Below the pieces are notes generated by a model. That model searched no databases. It was not told the origin of the DNA and saw only the letters and a program-made list of their open reading frames with translations. From assembly GCF_001665605.1 (NCBI RefSeq), contig NZ_LZSV01000023.1:27738-91737 (forward strand): a stretch of DNA of 64,000 bases, in the 5' to 3' direction. Positions within the stretch are counted from its first letter, which is position 1, and each line of letters starts with the position of its first letter. Both the position numbers and the translations under genes were made by a program. Shown piece by piece: positions 37,344 to 49,414 of this stretch. Origin of the DNA: Mycobacterium sp. 852014-50255_SCH5639931 (lineage in GTDB: Bacteria; Actinomycetota; Actinomycetes; Mycobacteriales; Mycobacteriaceae).

Positions 37344-38132
37344 GTGAGCCAGGCCCCGGATGAGCTGACCGACGCCGCACTGGCCGCCGAACTCGCCGCG
37401 GACGCGGGGGAGCTGCTGCTGAAAATGCGCGACGAGATCGGCTTCGGTCATCCGTGGGCGTTGGGCGACGCCGGGGACACCCTGGCCAACGAGCTGATCC
37501 TGCGGCGGCTGCGCGCCGAGCGCCCTGACGATGCCGTGCTCAGCGAGGAGGCCTACGACGACCTGGTCCGGCTCAAGCACGACCGGGTGTGGATCATCGA
37601 CCCGCTGGATGGCACCCGTGAGTTTTCCACGCCGGGCCGCGACGACTGGGCGGTGCACATCGCGCTCTGGCAGCGTCCCAGCAACGGCCAGCGGGAGATC
37701 ACCGACGCCGCGGTGTCGTTGCCGGCCCGCGGGAACACCGTGTACCGCACCGACACCGTGACCGCCGACGCCGCGCGCGTCGGCATACCGCACACGTTTC
37801 GAATCGCCGTCAGCGCCACCCGGCCGCCCTTCGTGCTGCACCGGATGCGCCAGTCCCTCGCGATCCAGCCGGTGGCCATCGGCTCGGCGGGCGCCAAGGC
37901 GATGGCAATCATCGACGGCGACGTCGACGCCTACCTGCACGCGGGCGGGCAGTGGGAGTGGGATTCGGCCGCGCCGGCCGGGGTGGTGATGGCCGCCGGG
38001 ATGCACGCGTCCCGGTTGGACGGCTCACCGATGCGCTACAACCAGTTCGATCCGTACCTACCCGACTTCGTGATGTGCCGCGCCGAGGTGGCGCCGATCC
38101 TGCTCGCTGCCATCCGCGACGCATGGCGCTAG
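37344..38132 (+). CDS. cysQ: CysQ, 3'-phosphoadenosine-5'-phosphate/inositol phosphatase
   Basis: 262 aa. Mg-dependent phosphatase of the inositol monophosphatase superfamily. M. tuberculosis CysQ hydrolyses PAP, PAPS and inositol phosphates and so tunes sulfate assimilation. Metal-site motifs: [30 protein letters not shown] and the C-terminal [19 protein letters not shown] 37344 has no strong ribosome-binding site. It sits directly upstream of mshC, placing sulfur metabolism next to mycothiol synthesis. Confidence 0.93.
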   Translation: MSQAPDELTDAALAAELAADAGELLLKMRDEIGFGHPWALGDAGDTLANELILRRLRAERPDDAVLSEEAYDDLVRLKHDRVWIIDPLDGTREFSTPGRDDWAVHIALWQRPSNGQREITDAAVSLPARGNTVYRTDTVTADAARVGIPHTFRIAVSATRPPFVLHRMRQSLAIQPVAIGSAGAKAMAIIDGDVDAYLHAGGQWEWDSAAPAGVVMAAGMHASRLDGSPMRYNQFDPYLPDFVMCRAEVAPILLAAIRDAWR

Positions 38133-38143
38133 GTCACCGCGTT

Positions 38144-38149
38144 TAGAGT
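38144..38149 (+). promoter_or_regulatory. -10 element for leaderless mshC transcript
   Basis: TAGAGT (TANNNT) is followed by 7 nt and then ATG 38157; the gap to cysQ has no Shine-Dalgarno sequence. This would allow mshC expression independent of cysQ. Confidence 0.55.
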
Positions 38150-38156
38150 CGATGCC

Positions 38157-39392
38157 ATGCAGTCGTGGGAGTTTCCGCCGCTTCCGGTGTTGCCGGGACG
38201 TGGCCCGGAGCTCCGGCTGTATGACACCTCCGACCGGCAGGTGCGGCCGGTGGCGGCCGGATCGACTGCGACCATGTACGTCTGCGGCATCACCCCGTAT
38301 GACTCCACTCATCTCGGTCATGCGGCCACCTATCTGACGTTCGACCTGGTCTACCGACAGTGGCTGGACCTCGGCCACGCCGTGCACTACGTGCAGAACG
38401 TCACCGACGTCGACGATCCGCTGTTCGAGCGCGCCGACCGCGACGGTGTCGACTGGCGTGAGCTCGGCGATCGTGAGGTCGCGCGCTTCCGCGAGGACAT
38501 GGCGGCGCTGCGGGTCCTGCCGCCGCGCGATTACGTTGCGGCCACCCAGGCGATCCCCGAGGTGATCGAGCTCGTCGAGAAGATGTTGGCGTCGGGGGCG
38601 GCGTACGTCGTCGACGGCGACTACCCGGACGTCTACTACCGGGCCGACGCCACGCCGCAGTTCGGCTACGAGTCCGGCTACGACCGTGAAACCATGCTGC
38701 GGCTCTTCGAGCAGCGCGGCGGCGACCCGCGGCGTCCCGGCAAGAGCGACGAGCTGGACGCCCTGCTGTGGCGCGCCGCGCGGCCGGGGGAGCCGAGCTG
38801 GCCGTCACCGTTCGGCGACGGCCGGCCCGGCTGGCACGTCGAGTGCGCGGCGATCGCACTCAGCCGCATCGGCAGCGGCCTGGACATCCAGGGTGGGGGC
38901 AGCGACCTGATCTTCCCGCACCACGAGTTCACCGCCGCACACGCCGAATGTGTTCGAGGCGAACGGCGATTCGCCCGGCACTATGTGCATGCCGGGATGA
39001 TCGGCTGGGACGGCCACAAGATGTCGAAGAGCCGCGGCAACCTGGTGCTGGTGTCGACGTTGCGCGCGCAGGGCGTCGAGCCGGCGGCCATCAGGCTGGG
39101 CCTCCTGTCCGGGCACTACCGCGCCGACCGGTTCTGGAGCCAGCAGGTGCTCGACGAGGCCAACTCCCGGCTGCGGCGCTGGCGCACCGCGACCGGCCTG
39201 CCCGCCGGCCCGGACGCCGCCGATGTGATCGCGCGGGTGCGCCAATACCTGGCCGACGACCTGAACACACCCAAAGCGCTTGCCGCGCTTGATGGTTGGT
39301 CCACCGATGCTCTCGAATACGACGGCCACGACACCGAGGCGCCGAAGCTGGTGGCAACCGCGATCGATGCGCTGCTCGGGGTGGAACTCTAA
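38157..39392 (+). CDS. mshC: MshC, cysteine:1D-myo-inosityl GlcN ligase (mycothiol synthesis)
   Basis: 411 aa. Class I cysteinyl-tRNA-synthetase-like enzyme that joins cysteine to GlcN-Ins using ATP. The zinc-site [19 protein letters not shown] includes the HIGH-type [39 protein letters not shown] and the KMSKSRGN loop are intact (cited in parts by key residues). It is shorter than CysRS because it lacks the anticodon-binding domain. Start ATG 38157 with leaderless promoter spacing. Mycothiol is restricted to actinobacteria. Confidence 0.96.
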   Translation: MQSWEFPPLPVLPGRGPELRLYDTSDRQVRPVAAGSTATMYVCGITPYDSTHLGHAATYLTFDLVYRQWLDLGHAVHYVQNVTDVDDPLFERADRDGVDWRELGDREVARFREDMAALRVLPPRDYVAATQAIPEVIELVEKMLASGAAYVVDGDYPDVYYRADATPQFGYESGYDRETMLRLFEQRGGDPRRPGKSDELDALLWRAARPGEPSWPSPFGDGRPGWHVECAAIALSRIGSGLDIQGGGSDLIFPHHEFTAAHAECVRGERRFARHYVHAGMIGWDGHKMSKSRGNLVLVSTLRAQGVEPAAIRLGLLSGHYRADRFWSQQVLDEANSRLRRWRTATGLPAGPDAADVIARVRQYLADDLNTPKALAALDGWSTDALEYDGHDTEAPKLVATAIDALLGVEL

Positions 39393-39398
39393 AGGCGG

Positions 39399-39404
39399 TA
39401 CCTT
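39399..39404 (+). promoter_or_regulatory. -10 element for leaderless SDR transcript
   Basis: TACCTT (TANNNT) is followed by 6 nt and ATG 39411; no ribosome-binding site is visible. Confidence 0.5.
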
Positions 39405-39410
39405 GACGCC

Positions 39411-40292
39411 ATGACGTCGCTGCAGGACAGAGTTGTTTTGATAACCGGTGGGGCCCGGGGGATTGGGGCCGAGGTCGCCCGCCGGCTGGGCAAGAAGGGC
39501 GCCAAGCTCGTGCTCACCGACCTCAACGACGCCGAGCTGGCCGCGCTGGCCGCCGAGATCGGCGGCGACCGGGTGCTGACCGCGGTCGCCGACGTGCGCG
39601 ACCTGTCGGCCATGCAGGCCGTGGCCGCTCAGGCGGTCGAGCGCTTCGGCGGCATCGACGTTGTGGTGGCCAACGCCGGCATCGCCAGCTACGGGTCGGT
39701 GTTGCAGGTCGATCCCGAGGCGTTCAAGCGGGTGATGGACATCAACGTGCTCGGCGTCTTCAACACCGTGCGCGCCACGCTGCCGGCGGTGATCGAGCGC
39801 CGCGGCTACGTGCTGATCGTCTCGTCGCTGGCCGCCTACGCCGCCTGTCCGGGCCTGGCCCCCTACAACGCGTCGAAGGCCGCCGTCGAGATCTTCGCCA
39901 ACGCGCTGCGGCTGGAGGTTGCCCACCGCGGCGTCAGCGTCGGCTCGTCGCACATGTCGTGGATCGACACCGCGCTGGTCCGCGACACCGAGGCCGACCT
40001 GCCCGCCTTCGGCAAGCTGCTCGCCAGCTTCCCGTGGCCGCTGAACAAGACCACCACCGTCGACAAATGCGCGGACGCGTTCGTCAAGGGCATCGAGGCT
40101 CGCCGGAATCGGATCTACTGCCCGCGCTGGGTGGCCCTGTTCCGCTGGATCAAGCCGGTGCTGTCCACCCCGGCCGGGGAACTGCCCCTGCACAAACCCA
40201 CCGCGGAGCTGCTGCCCCAACTGGACGCCCAGGTGGTCGCGCTCGGGCGCTCCACCAGCGCCTACAACCAGGGCTTGGGCAAAAAGGCTTAG
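39411..40292 (+). CDS. Short-chain dehydrogenase/reductase (Rv2129c homologue)
   Basis: 293 aa. Classical SDR: the nucleotide motif TGGARGIG near residue 12, NAG in VVVANAGIASYG, the catalytic serine in LIVSSLAAYA and Y-x3-K in PYNASKAAVE. A basic residue within the first loop suggests NADP(H) preference. The C-terminal extension (about 235-293) has an amphipathic, hydrophobic stretch (WVALFRWIKPVLSTPAGEL) seen in membrane-associated mycobacterial SDRs acting on lipids. The substrate is unknown. Convergent with the PAC2 gene. Confidence 0.9.
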   Translation: MTSLQDRVVLITGGARGIGAEVARRLGKKGAKLVLTDLNDAELAALAAEIGGDRVLTAVADVRDLSAMQAVAAQAVERFGGIDVVVANAGIASYGSVLQVDPEAFKRVMDINVLGVFNTVRATLPAVIERRGYVLIVSSLAAYAACPGLAPYNASKAAVEIFANALRLEVAHRGVSVGSSHMSWIDTALVRDTEADLPAFGKLLASFPWPLNKTTTVDKCADAFVKGIEARRNRIYCPRWVALFRWIKPVLSTPAGELPLHKPTAELLPQLDAQVVALGRSTSAYNQGLGKKA

Positions 40293-40302
40293 CGGCCGAG
40301 GT

Positions 40303-41193
40303 TTACCGCCCGAACCCGGGGCGGCGGCGGCGCAAATACCGCTCGAACTCGGCGGCGAGCGCGTCGCCGTCGATCTTGCCCAGGGCATCGTTCATGTCGA
40401 CCTCGGCGTCGCCGCGCTGCTCCAGCGACGACACGTATTCGGCCAAATCCTCGTCCTCGGAAGCCATCTCGGTGATGGCCTGCTCCCACTCCTCGGCCTC
40501 CGTCGGCAGGTCGGCCAGCGGAACCTCGATGTCGAGCACATCCTCGACGCGGCGCAGCAGCGCCACCGTCGCCTTCGGGTTCGGCGGCTGCGACACGTAG
40601 TGCGGCACCGCCGCCCAGAACGTCACGGCGGGAATCCCGGCGGCCACGCAGGCGTCCTGGAACACCCCGGCGATGCCGGTCGGGCCCTCGTAGCGGCTCT
40701 CCTCGAGCCCGAAGCGCTTCGCCGACTCGGGGGAGTAGGCCGCGCCCGAGACCGGCACCGGCCGGGTGTGCGGCGTGTCGGCCAGCAGGGCGCCCAGAAT
40801 GACCACGGTGTCCACGTTGAGCTTGTCGGCGATGGCGACCAATTCGGCGCAGAAGGTGCGCCAGCGCATGTTGGGTTCCACCCCGTGCATCAGCACGACG
40901 TCGCGGTCGCTGCCCGGCGGGCGACAGTGCGAGATGCGCATCGCCGGCCACACCAGCTCGCGGGTCACGCCGTCGACCTGCCGAATGACCGGGCGATTCA
41001 CCTGGTAGTCGTAATATGCCTCGTCGTCGATCTCCAGGATCGGGTCGGCTTCCCAGATGGCCTCGAGGTGCTCGAGCGCGTCGCTGGCCGCGTCGCCGGC
41101 GTCGTTCCAGCCCTCAAACGCCGCCACGACGATGGTGTTGTGCAGTTCGGGCAGCGCGGCTTCTCTGTCGGGGAGGCCCTGGGGCGGGGTCAC
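40303..41193 (-). CDS. PAC2-family protein (Rv2125 homologue)
   Basis: 296 aa. PAC2 (proteasome assembly chaperone 2-like) domain: VAAFEGWNDAGDAASDALEHL near the N-terminus, then LMHGVEPNMRWRTF and PTGIAGVFQDACV. A C-terminal acidic helical tail follows (EDEDLAEYVSSLEQRGDAEVD). In actinobacteria this family accompanies proteasome-related loci but its function is undefined. GTG 41193 is chosen because TACGCT lies 6 nt upstream, the spacing of a leaderless transcript; a longer frame from 41268 would run through that promoter. The length is near 292 aa in M. tuberculosis. Confidence 0.9.
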   Translation of the reverse strand: MTPPQGLPDREAALPELHNTIVVAAFEGWNDAGDAASDALEHLEAIWEADPILEIDDEAYYDYQVNRPVIRQVDGVTRELVWPAMRISHCRPPGSDRDVVLMHGVEPNMRWRTFCAELVAIADKLNVDTVVILGALLADTPHTRPVPVSGAAYSPESAKRFGLEESRYEGPTGIAGVFQDACVAAGIPAVTFWAAVPHYVSQPPNPKATVALLRRVEDVLDIEVPLADLPTEAEEWEQAITEMASEDEDLAEYVSSLEQRGDAEVDMNDALGKIDGDALAAEFERYLRRRRPGFGR

Positions 41194-41199
41194 AGATTT

Positions 41200-41205
41200 A
41201 GCGTA
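41200..41205 (-). promoter_or_regulatory. -10 element for leaderless PAC2 transcript
   Basis: On the minus strand TACGCT is followed by AAATCT and then GTG 41193, so the transcript would begin at the start codon. Confidence 0.6.
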
Positions 41206-41290
41206 CGGCCTTGCGCCCCGATGTTCGGTGCGCGGTGGCTGTCGATTGCCGGCCGATGGGCGCTTCACCGGGGGATTTGCATAGGCCGAC

Positions 41291-41296
41291 TATCCT
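41291..41296 (+). promoter_or_regulatory. -10 element of the original metH locus
   Basis: TATCCT (TANNNT) is followed by 7 nt and GTG 41304, the first codon of the native metH relic. It is likely the old leaderless metH promoter, and may now drive the riboswitch and the acquired metH. Confidence 0.55.
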
Positions 41297-41303
41297 TATA
41301 GAG

Positions 41304-41505
41304 GTGGCTGCCGCTAACGAACATCGCTACGACACCGACATCTCGACACTTTGGCGCAGCGGGTGACGGTCGGCGACGCGGTCGAGACGAAATACGTTCA
41401 GCTGCAAACTGGTTAACATTGGTAACTACGACATCGCCGACACGATCCGCGAGGTGGCGCGTACGGGCACTGCGAACGCCAAACGGGTCACGTCGAGCTG
41501 GGCGT
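41304..41505 (+). pseudogene. Relic of the native mycobacterial metH 5' end
   Basis: Three short translated segments resemble the N-terminus of M. tuberculosis MetH as I remember it. Frame 1 from GTG 41304 reads AAANEHRYDTDI (M. tuberculosis TAADKHLYDTDL). A frameshifted segment at 41351-41380 reads LAQRVTVGDA (LSQRVMVGDG). At 41415-41489 the first frame resumes with [25 protein letters not shown], shown by its parts (M. tuberculosis GDYDIADRIRD and KGTAIARRV). A stop at 41364, two frame changes and the loss of about 65 codons between segments show it is dead. It lies directly upstream of an unrelated-subfamily metH. Confidence 0.75.
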
Positions 41506-41537
41506 CCAGACGTCGAGTGGGGACGTAGACTTTTCTG

Positions 41538-41623
41538 GTCGAGAGGCGTTGCAACGGTTCGCCGGTCCATGCCGGTATCCGCCACGCTCGGCAGAGTCAA
41601 GGACGCCTTCCGCTATGGAAGGA
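41538..41623 (+). promoter_or_regulatory. SAH riboswitch-like leader controlling metH translation
   Basis: The element fits the S-adenosylhomocysteine riboswitch layout. P1 is GUCGAG (41538-41543) with CUCGGC (41587-41592). The conserved GUUGCAA core follows, then P2 CGG/CCG (41555-41557, 41579-41581) with an inner CCGG hairpin. The CCACGCUCG strand matches the consensus CCAGGCUCG. Pseudoknot P4 pairs AGGCGU (41544-41549) with ACGCCU (41603-41608). A competing hairpin CCUUCC (41606-41611) / GGAAGG (41617-41622) hides the ribosome-binding site and shares 41606-41608 with P4. Ligand binding should therefore free the site and switch translation on. Recognition is by eye. Confidence 0.82.
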
Positions 41624-41629
41624 ACGTAC

Positions 41630-45397
<3,768 letters not shown>

Positions 45398-45433
45398 GTC
45401 AACGGAGACAACCCGCGGCAGCGGTGGACGCTC

Positions 45434-46198
45434 CTAGATGCGCAGCACCGGCGCCAAGGCGGACAGCGGGATGTGCGCCTGCACCGTGCCGCCGTCCATG
45501 AACCACTGCATGACGCCGGGCGTGAAGTTGAGGGGCTCGTCGTGAGCCACCGGATAGTCCGGCATGTACAGGATTAACTCGTCCGGAGTCACCGCCCAGG
45601 CCTTGTAGGCCCCGGAGTACACCTTGTCCGGAGTCCAGCGGTCGACGGTGAACGGGTAGGTTCCCGGGTCGTGTTGCGGCGGCGCCTGATTGAGCGCGGT
45701 TTCGATAAACGGTTGAGCCAGTGGGGGAATGGCCGTCAGCGGATTTGACGTCGTCAGATCCGCGAGCTGCACCCGCCGGCCGCTTGCCATGTCGAACGTG
45801 AAGGTCCGGTAGGCGTTGTTGGGCTTCGGCCCGTCGGCGTGGTAGTCCTCGTGGAACACGGCGCTGAGTAGATTGCCGTGCCGGAATACTTCGAAGTTCT
45901 CCTCGCCGTAGCTGTCGGCGGCCATGGCGCCGTTGGCCGTCTTCCAATTGTTGACCAGGGTGTGCAGGTAGTCGCGGATCACCGGGCCCGTGGTGGGGTT
46001 GTCGACCAGGTCATCGGGCACCGCGACCTTGATGTCCCGGACGGCCTTGCGTTCTGACGTCACGGAGGTGTGGCAGTACTGGCCGTCCCAGTCGCCGCCG
46101 AGCTCGCCGCAGAACGACGGCGCGGATGCGTGCGCGTGAGCCGTGCCGGGAATCGTTGCGGCGGCGATCATCACCGATGCCGCGAGTATTCGCCGCAT
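45434..46198 (-). CDS. Secreted MPT64/RsiV-like (DUF3298) protein
   Basis: 254 aa. A Sec signal peptide (RRILAASVMIAAATIPGTAHA) is followed by a mature domain with the pattern of M. tuberculosis MPT64: FCGELGGDWDGQYC (paired cysteines), AYRTFTFDMASGRRVQLADL and a late AWAVTPDELILYMPDYPVA. MPT64 is a secreted antigen; the DUF3298 fold also occurs in the anti-sigma factor RsiV. The start overlaps the stop of the Mce-associated gene (TGATG; GTG 46201 is also possible), so it is the last cistron of the mce operon, suggesting a periplasmic or secreted accessory role there. Confidence 0.8.
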   Translation of the reverse strand: MRRILAASVMIAAATIPGTAHAHASAPSFCGELGGDWDGQYCHTSVTSERKAVRDIKVAVPDDLVDNPTTGPVIRDYLHTLVNNWKTANGAMAADSYGEENFEVFRHGNLLSAVFHEDYHADGPKPNNAYRTFTFDMASGRRVQLADLTTSNPLTAIPPLAQPFIETALNQAPPQHDPGTYPFTVDRWTPDKVYSGAYKAWAVTPDELILYMPDYPVAHDEPLNFTPGVMQWFMDGGTVQAHIPLSALAPVLRI

Positions 46199-46914
46199 CA
46201 CAGCAGCTGGACCTTGCTTGCCCGCCAGCGGCCGTCGACCTTCTCCATGGTCATCTTGATCCGGCTGCGGTCGATGCGCGGGTCGGGCGCGGCGGTGTTG
46301 GTGACCGTCTGGTCGATGAAGACCAGCACGACAACCTTGTTCGCCGACTCGGACTGAATCGCCGAGTCCACCACCACGCCGTGTGCGGTGGCCTTGTTGT
46401 CGATCAGCAGCTGCCGAAGCTTGACGCTGGACTGGGTGTACATGTCCTTGAACTCGCCCGTCGCGCCATCGAGAACCTGCCTGAAGTTCTCGTCGACCTT
46501 GTTCGAATCAATGCTCGTCAGCACTTGCGCGTAGGCGATGGCCGCCTGTTGGGCCTGGTCGCCGGCCAGTTTGACCTGATGCTCTTGCCACAGCCGCCAG
46601 CCGAGGAACCCCGAAACGGCAAGTGAGGCAACGAGTAACACCGGCAACACGCTGCGACGCAGATAGTGTTTCCACGGGCGCTTAGGGCGGTCGCTCTCGC
46701 GACGCTTGCCTTTGAGCAGCGCACCGACGTCCTCGTCTTCCTCGGATTGCCCATCATCGTCTTCGTCGGAGGCCTCGTCGACGGCATCGGTGGATTCTTC
46801 GATGCGTGCCTCGTCGGCGTCTTCGGTTGCGGGTTCCGGTGTTTCGGCGTCCCGCTCCACTTCGGCGCGCGCCTTGGCCTTCGGGTTCTTCTTGGTGGTC
46901 ACGATCACGGTCAT
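46198..46914 (-). CDS. Mce-associated membrane protein
   Basis: 238 aa. The acidic Glu/Asp-rich cytoplasmic N-terminus (about 1-70) leads to KRPWKHYLRR, one membrane helix (about 88-108, SVLPVLLVASLAVSGFLGW) and an extracytoplasmic alpha/beta domain of the NTF2-like Mam type (YAQVLTSIDSN..., VDSAIQSESANKVVVLVFIDQTVTN). Such proteins follow mce genes in mycobacterial mce operons and stabilise the transporter. ATG 46914 has GGAGAT just upstream. It lies 29 nt after mceF. Confidence 0.88.
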   Translation of the reverse strand: MTVIVTTKKNPKAKARAEVERDAETPEPATEDADEARIEESTDAVDEASDEDDDGQSEEDEDVGALLKGKRRESDRPKRPWKHYLRRSVLPVLLVASLAVSGFLGWRLWQEHQVKLAGDQAQQAAIAYAQVLTSIDSNKVDENFRQVLDGATGEFKDMYTQSSVKLRQLLIDNKATAHGVVVDSAIQSESANKVVVLVFIDQTVTNTAAPDPRIDRSRIKMTMEKVDGRWRASKVQLL

Positions 46915-46943
46915 CTCCTAGGGATCGGCTCAGATGTTCGGGT

Positions 46944-48203
46944 TCAGTGGGGCGGTTCGATCGGCAGCGGCGGCCCGCCGTAGGGGGTGGGAATGGTGTA
47001 GCGGCCTCGGGGGGTCGGGTCGGTCCGTTGGCCCAGGTCCGCTCCCGGCGGCGGACCGGCGGTGTCGTCGCCGCCCGGCCGCGGCGCGTTCTTGGCGCCG
47101 CGGATCGAGACCGCGGGGTCGTCGTCGCGGCAGTAGGTGTACATGAACGGCTCGTAGTAGTCGGCGGCGGAGGAGGCGTGCGATGGCGTCCCGTAGTCGC
47201 ACACGTAGCGGGGATAGAGGTCGGCCGTCGCCCACACCCCGTGGTCGTGGAAGGTGCTCGTCACCGCGTCCAGCACCGAACCACGGTAGTCGGGGAACAG
47301 CGCGTTGAGCGCCGGCACCCGCAGATAGAACAGCTGCGACATGGTGGCCATGCTGCCCAGCAGCTGCACCATCGTGTCGGAATTGTCGGAGAACAGGTTG
47401 TCGACAGCCGACAGTGTGCGCGGCGTCCGGTCGGTCAAGCGGCGGTAGCCGGCTTGCATCCTGGCCACGCCGGTCAGTGTTTTGTCGAGTTCCGTTGCGG
47501 CAGCACCCAAGCCGGCGTTCTTGTCGCTTGCCAGTGTGAGCACGACCCGGCTGGTCTTGATGATGCTGGTGGTTTGGGGCAGCACCGAATCAAGGGTCGA
47601 CAGCAGGAACGTCCCGCCGTCGACGATGGCGGTCAGCTTCGCCGGGCCCTCCTTGCTCAGGCTCAGCTCCTTTTTGATCAACTCGAGCTTGTGGGGGTCA
47701 ACCTGGGCCAGTAGCCCGTCGGCGTCGGCGAGCAACTGCGCCAAGCTCACCGGGACGGTGGTGTGGTCCGAGGTGATGAGGCTGCCGTCGTGCAGGTACG
47801 GTCCGGCGTCGGATGCGGCCTCAAAGTTGATGTATTGCTCACCGGCCGGCGAGAGCGCCGACACGTGCACGAAGCTGTTGGCCGGGATCCGCACCTTCGA
47901 CGCGATGCTGGCGACGGCGTTCACCCCGTTGTCGGTGATCTGCAGCGACTCGATCCGGCCAACGCGCACTCCTCGCAGCGCGACATCCTGATTCGGCAGC
48001 AGGCCGCCGGATTCCGCCAACTGCACGGTGACCCGGTAGGACGAGGCGAATGGCTTCACCCGCAACGCGCCGATGAGCAGGTAGGCGGTGGCAACGACCA
48101 AGATGAGCACCAGCCCCGCCACCGACAGCCAGACCTGGTGCCGGTGACCGGTACGCACCGCTCGCACAACGGTATTGGCGAAGTTGTCGACGGCGCGGAT
48201 CAT
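46944..48203 (-). CDS. mceF: MceF-type lipid-transport protein
   Basis: 419 aa. N-terminal membrane anchor (about 26-47), then the MCE (MlaD-like) domain with AESGGLLPNQDVALRGVRVGRIESLQI, a long helical region and a C-terminal conserved segment PRYVCDYGTPSHASSAADYYEPFMYTYC with paired cysteines. A Pro/Gly-rich tail ends the protein. It is part of the hetero-hexameric needle that carries lipids across the envelope to the YrbE permease. ATG overlaps the mceE stop (ATGA). Confidence 0.92.
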   Translation of the reverse strand: MIRAVDNFANTVVRAVRTGHRHQVWLSVAGLVLILVVATAYLLIGALRVKPFASSYRVTVQLAESGGLLPNQDVALRGVRVGRIESLQITDNGVNAVASIASKVRIPANSFVHVSALSPAGEQYINFEAASDAGPYLHDGSLITSDHTTVPVSLAQLLADADGLLAQVDPHKLELIKKELSLSKEGPAKLTAIVDGGTFLLSTLDSVLPQTTSIIKTSRVVLTLASDKNAGLGAAATELDKTLTGVARMQAGYRRLTDRTPRTLSAVDNLFSDNSDTMVQLLGSMATMSQLFYLRVPALNALFPDYRGSVLDAVTSTFHDHGVWATADLYPRYVCDYGTPSHASSAADYYEPFMYTYCRDDDPAVSIRGAKNAPRPGGDDTAGPPPGADLGQRTDPTPRGRYTIPTPYGGPPLPIEPPH

Positions 48204-49414
48204 GGTTGCGGTCCTGGCGTGGCCGGTGCCGGTGGTGGCCCGGGGGCGACGTCGATTTGGCCCGGGATGTTCGGGTCAGGTATGACGGGAACCTGCGGCG
48301 AGTTCGGACCGCGGCCGACGACACGTTCCTGCAGCCGCCAGAGGGTGTATTTGAGGGTGCCGACGAGCAGGTTCACGTTGTAGTGGTGCGGTCCGTGCAG
48401 CCCGATGTCACCGGGGAATCCGATATCGGGGATCGAACCGAGCATGATCTTGTCTACGCCCACGTTCACCGAAATCGAGTTTCCTGCAGTCGATTTGACC
48501 AGCGCGGGAATCAGCCGGTTAAGCGCCAGCCAGCTGGTATCCGGGCTCATCGCGACGTCGTTGGCGGCCCCGGCGACCGTGTTCAGGTCACGGATGATGC
48601 TGCGGCCGCTGGTGTCGGTCCCACCGATCGACGGGAACCTGGCCAGCAACCGGGAGGTGTCACCCACCTGCACGGCGAGATCGGAAAGCTGGGTGGTGTT
48701 GTCGGCCAGTGCCGAAGTTGCGGGACTGGCCGCCGCCATCAGGTCGGTGATTGTTTGGTTCTTGGCGTCGAGTTGGTCGGCCAGTCGCGACAATTGGGTC
48801 AACGCGTTCGAGATCTGATCGGACCGGGAATCCAGCCTCCCGAGCAACTCGTTGGACTTGCGGATCATGTCCCCGAAGGCCTGGCCCTGGTCACCGGTCG
48901 CTTTGCCGAAACCGTTGATGATGTTGGTGAAATTGCGTACCGCACCGCCATTCACCAGAATCGCCGCTGAGCTCAGCACCGACTCGACGGTCGCCGCGGC
49001 CGCCGTCAAATCCAGGCCGATCGTGTCGCCGTTTTTCAACAGTGGCCCGTCGGGATCGCCCGCGGCCGGCGGCTTGAGCGCGACGAACACGTCGCCCAGT
49101 GGTGTCGCGGTGCGCAATTCGGCGGTGCTGCCCCGGGGCAATCGCACTCCGTCCCTGATGCGCAGCCGGATGACCGCGGTGTAGTTGCGTGCGACCATCG
49201 ATTCGAGCTGGCCGACGTCGGCGCCGGCGAGCTTCACCTTGGCGTTCATCGGCAGGTTGAGCGCGTTGGAGAACACCGCGTTCAGCGAATAGCCTCCCGA
49301 GCCCAGCCCCGGCGCCGGAAGGGGCAGGCTGGCAAGGCCGTTCGTAGCGCATCCCGCGGTGACCATTGCCGCGGCCACCGCCGCAAGCATTCCCCGCGCG
49401 CCCGCGGTAGTCAC
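48200..49414 (-). CDS. mceE: MceE-type lipoprotein
   Basis: 404 aa. Lipoprotein signal with lipobox MVTAGC (Cys22 from GTG 49414), as in LprK-like MceE proteins. The MCE domain starts GGYSLNAVFSNALNLPMNAKVKLAGADVGQ, followed by helical repeats. The conserved DIGLHGPHHYNVN is near the C-terminus and a Pro-rich tail ends ATPGPQP. GTG 49414 overlaps mceD (GTGA). The lipidated subunit probably anchors the Mce complex in the membrane. Confidence 0.92.
   Translation of the reverse strand: MTTAGARGMLAAVAAAMVTAGCATNGLASLPLPAPGLGSGGYSLNAVFSNALNLPMNAKVKLAGADVGQLESMVARNYTAVIRLRIRDGVRLPRGSTAELRTATPLGDVFVALKPPAAGDPDGPLLKNGDTIGLDLTAAAATVESVLSSAAILVNGGAVRNFTNIINGFGKATGDQGQAFGDMIRKSNELLGRLDSRSDQISNALTQLSRLADQLDAKNQTITDLMAAASPATSALADNTTQLSDLAVQVGDTSRLLARFPSIGGTDTSGRSIIRDLNTVAGAANDVAMSPDTSWLALNRLIPALVKSTAGNSISVNVGVDKIMLGSIPDIGFPGDIGLHGPHHYNVNLLVGTLKYTLWRLQERVVGRGPNSPQVPVIPDPNIPGQIDVAPGPPPAPATPGPQP

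Noticed and set aside
36498..40388. Long minus-strand frames opposite the SCO1664-type gene, cysQ, mshC and the SDR
   Set aside because: Same shadow composition; the plus-strand proteins are family members with intact active sites.
41269..41629. Cobalamin riboswitch upstream of metH
   Set aside because: No B12-box or cobalamin-riboswitch layout was seen. The leader fits an SAH aptamer, and a B12 element would be expected before metE rather than metH.
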